Positions 63,916 to 64,000 of a DNA stretch of 64,000 nt are shown here, one piece after another. The position numbers and the translations under genes were made by a program. Source of the stretch: Streptomyces sp. NBC_00525 (lineage in GTDB: Bacteria > Actinomycetota > Actinomycetes > Streptomycetales > Streptomycetaceae); the NCBI RefSeq assembly GCF_036346595.1, contig NZ_CP107834.1, positions 1,798,001-1,862,000 on the forward strand, given 5' to 3'. The notes below the pieces were generated by a model. That model did no database searches, was not told the DNA's origin, and saw nothing but the letters and a program-made list of their open reading frames with translations. The stretch's first letter is position 1. The number at the start of each line of letters is the position of its first letter.

Positions 63916-64000
63916 GAGGAGATCTGCACCTTGCTGTGGTCGCCGAGGACGAGGCGGTGGGCGGAGGGGCTGCGGGGCGCGGGGGTCACCTCGACGTCAT
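63912..64000 (-). CDS. rfbA: Glucose-1-phosphate thymidylyltransferase, C-terminal end (partial)
   Basis: Only the last 28 codons are in the window; the gene runs off the right edge. They end VLGDHSKVQISS, the usual C terminus of the long-form actinobacterial RmlA, placed directly upstream of rfbB with an ATGA overlap. The identification rests on this tail and the operon context. Confidence 0.78.
   Translation of the reverse strand, partial: DVEVTPAPRSPSAHRLVLGDHSKVQISS

Overview
The window is a stretch of chromosomal core from a Streptomyces or a very close relative. The evidence is very high GC with strong G/C bias at third codon positions, frequent GTG starts, TTA as a vanishingly rare leucine codon, and a gene order typical of the genus: leuA, era/ybeY/phoH, hrcA-dnaJ, hemW, lepA/rpsT, holA, comEA-comEC, leuS, rsfS/nadD, proA/proB. 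About 57 protein genes, one of them cut by the right edge, and two tRNA genes are supported. Most genes lie on the minus strand. No prophage, CRISPR array, integrase or secondary-metabolite cluster is visible.

Layout. 1-5.3 kb: an MMPL exporter, a TerB-like zinc-ribbon protein, and leuA behind a leucine-rich leader peptide (attenuator). 5.3-6.7 kb: a protealysin-like M4 protease with its emfourin-type inhibitor. 6.7-11.5 kb: the ribosome/RNA maintenance operon phoH-ybeY-corC-yjbR-cdd-like-era. 11.6-16.6 kb: a PfkB kinase and an MFS transporter diverging from a CRP-like palindrome, then an adenine-deaminase-type amidohydrolase, RNase Z and a HIT protein. 16.7-25 kb: a tricorn protease, a lipoprotein, rsmE-nitronate monooxygenase, and hrcA-dnaJ under a CIRCE element. 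25-34.2 kb: an MBL hydrolase, a DUF3097 protein with TOPRIM-like motifs, hemW, a two-module SpoIIE phosphatase carrying a TTA codon, an acyl-CoA ligase and lepA. 34.4-44 kb: rpsT, holA, a YceI-type protein, an arylamine N-acetyltransferase, a 39-bp minisatellite, comEC-comEA, degV and a membrane-anchored coiled-coil protein.

44-51 kb: leuS behind a second leucine attenuator (leader peptide plus intrinsic terminator). Two identical tRNA-Ala(GGC) genes follow, bracketing a DHA2 drug exporter and a divergent XRE/MmyB-type regulator that carries a TTA (bldA-type) codon. 50.6-54.4 kb: a histidine phosphatase that appears to start with CTG, rsfS, a 168-bp MITE-like foldback element, a degenerate LCP/LytR protein and nadD. 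54.4-60 kb: small membrane proteins, an M48 protease, two related membrane proteins, proA, a conserved hypothetical and proB. 60-64 kb: dTDP-L-rhamnose genes (rfbC-like on plus; rfbD-rfbB-rfbA on minus, rfbA cut by the edge).

The most informative non-coding signals are the two separate leucine-sensing leaders for leuA and leuS, the CIRCE element, several palindromic operators without an assigned regulator, the MITE-like element, and a set of intergenic minisatellites. No clearly new multi-gene system was found. The best leads are the CTG start, the two TTA-containing regulators, the decayed cytidine deaminase and LCP folds kept in conserved operons, the TOPRIM-like reading of DUF3097, and the repeat array that abuts comEC.
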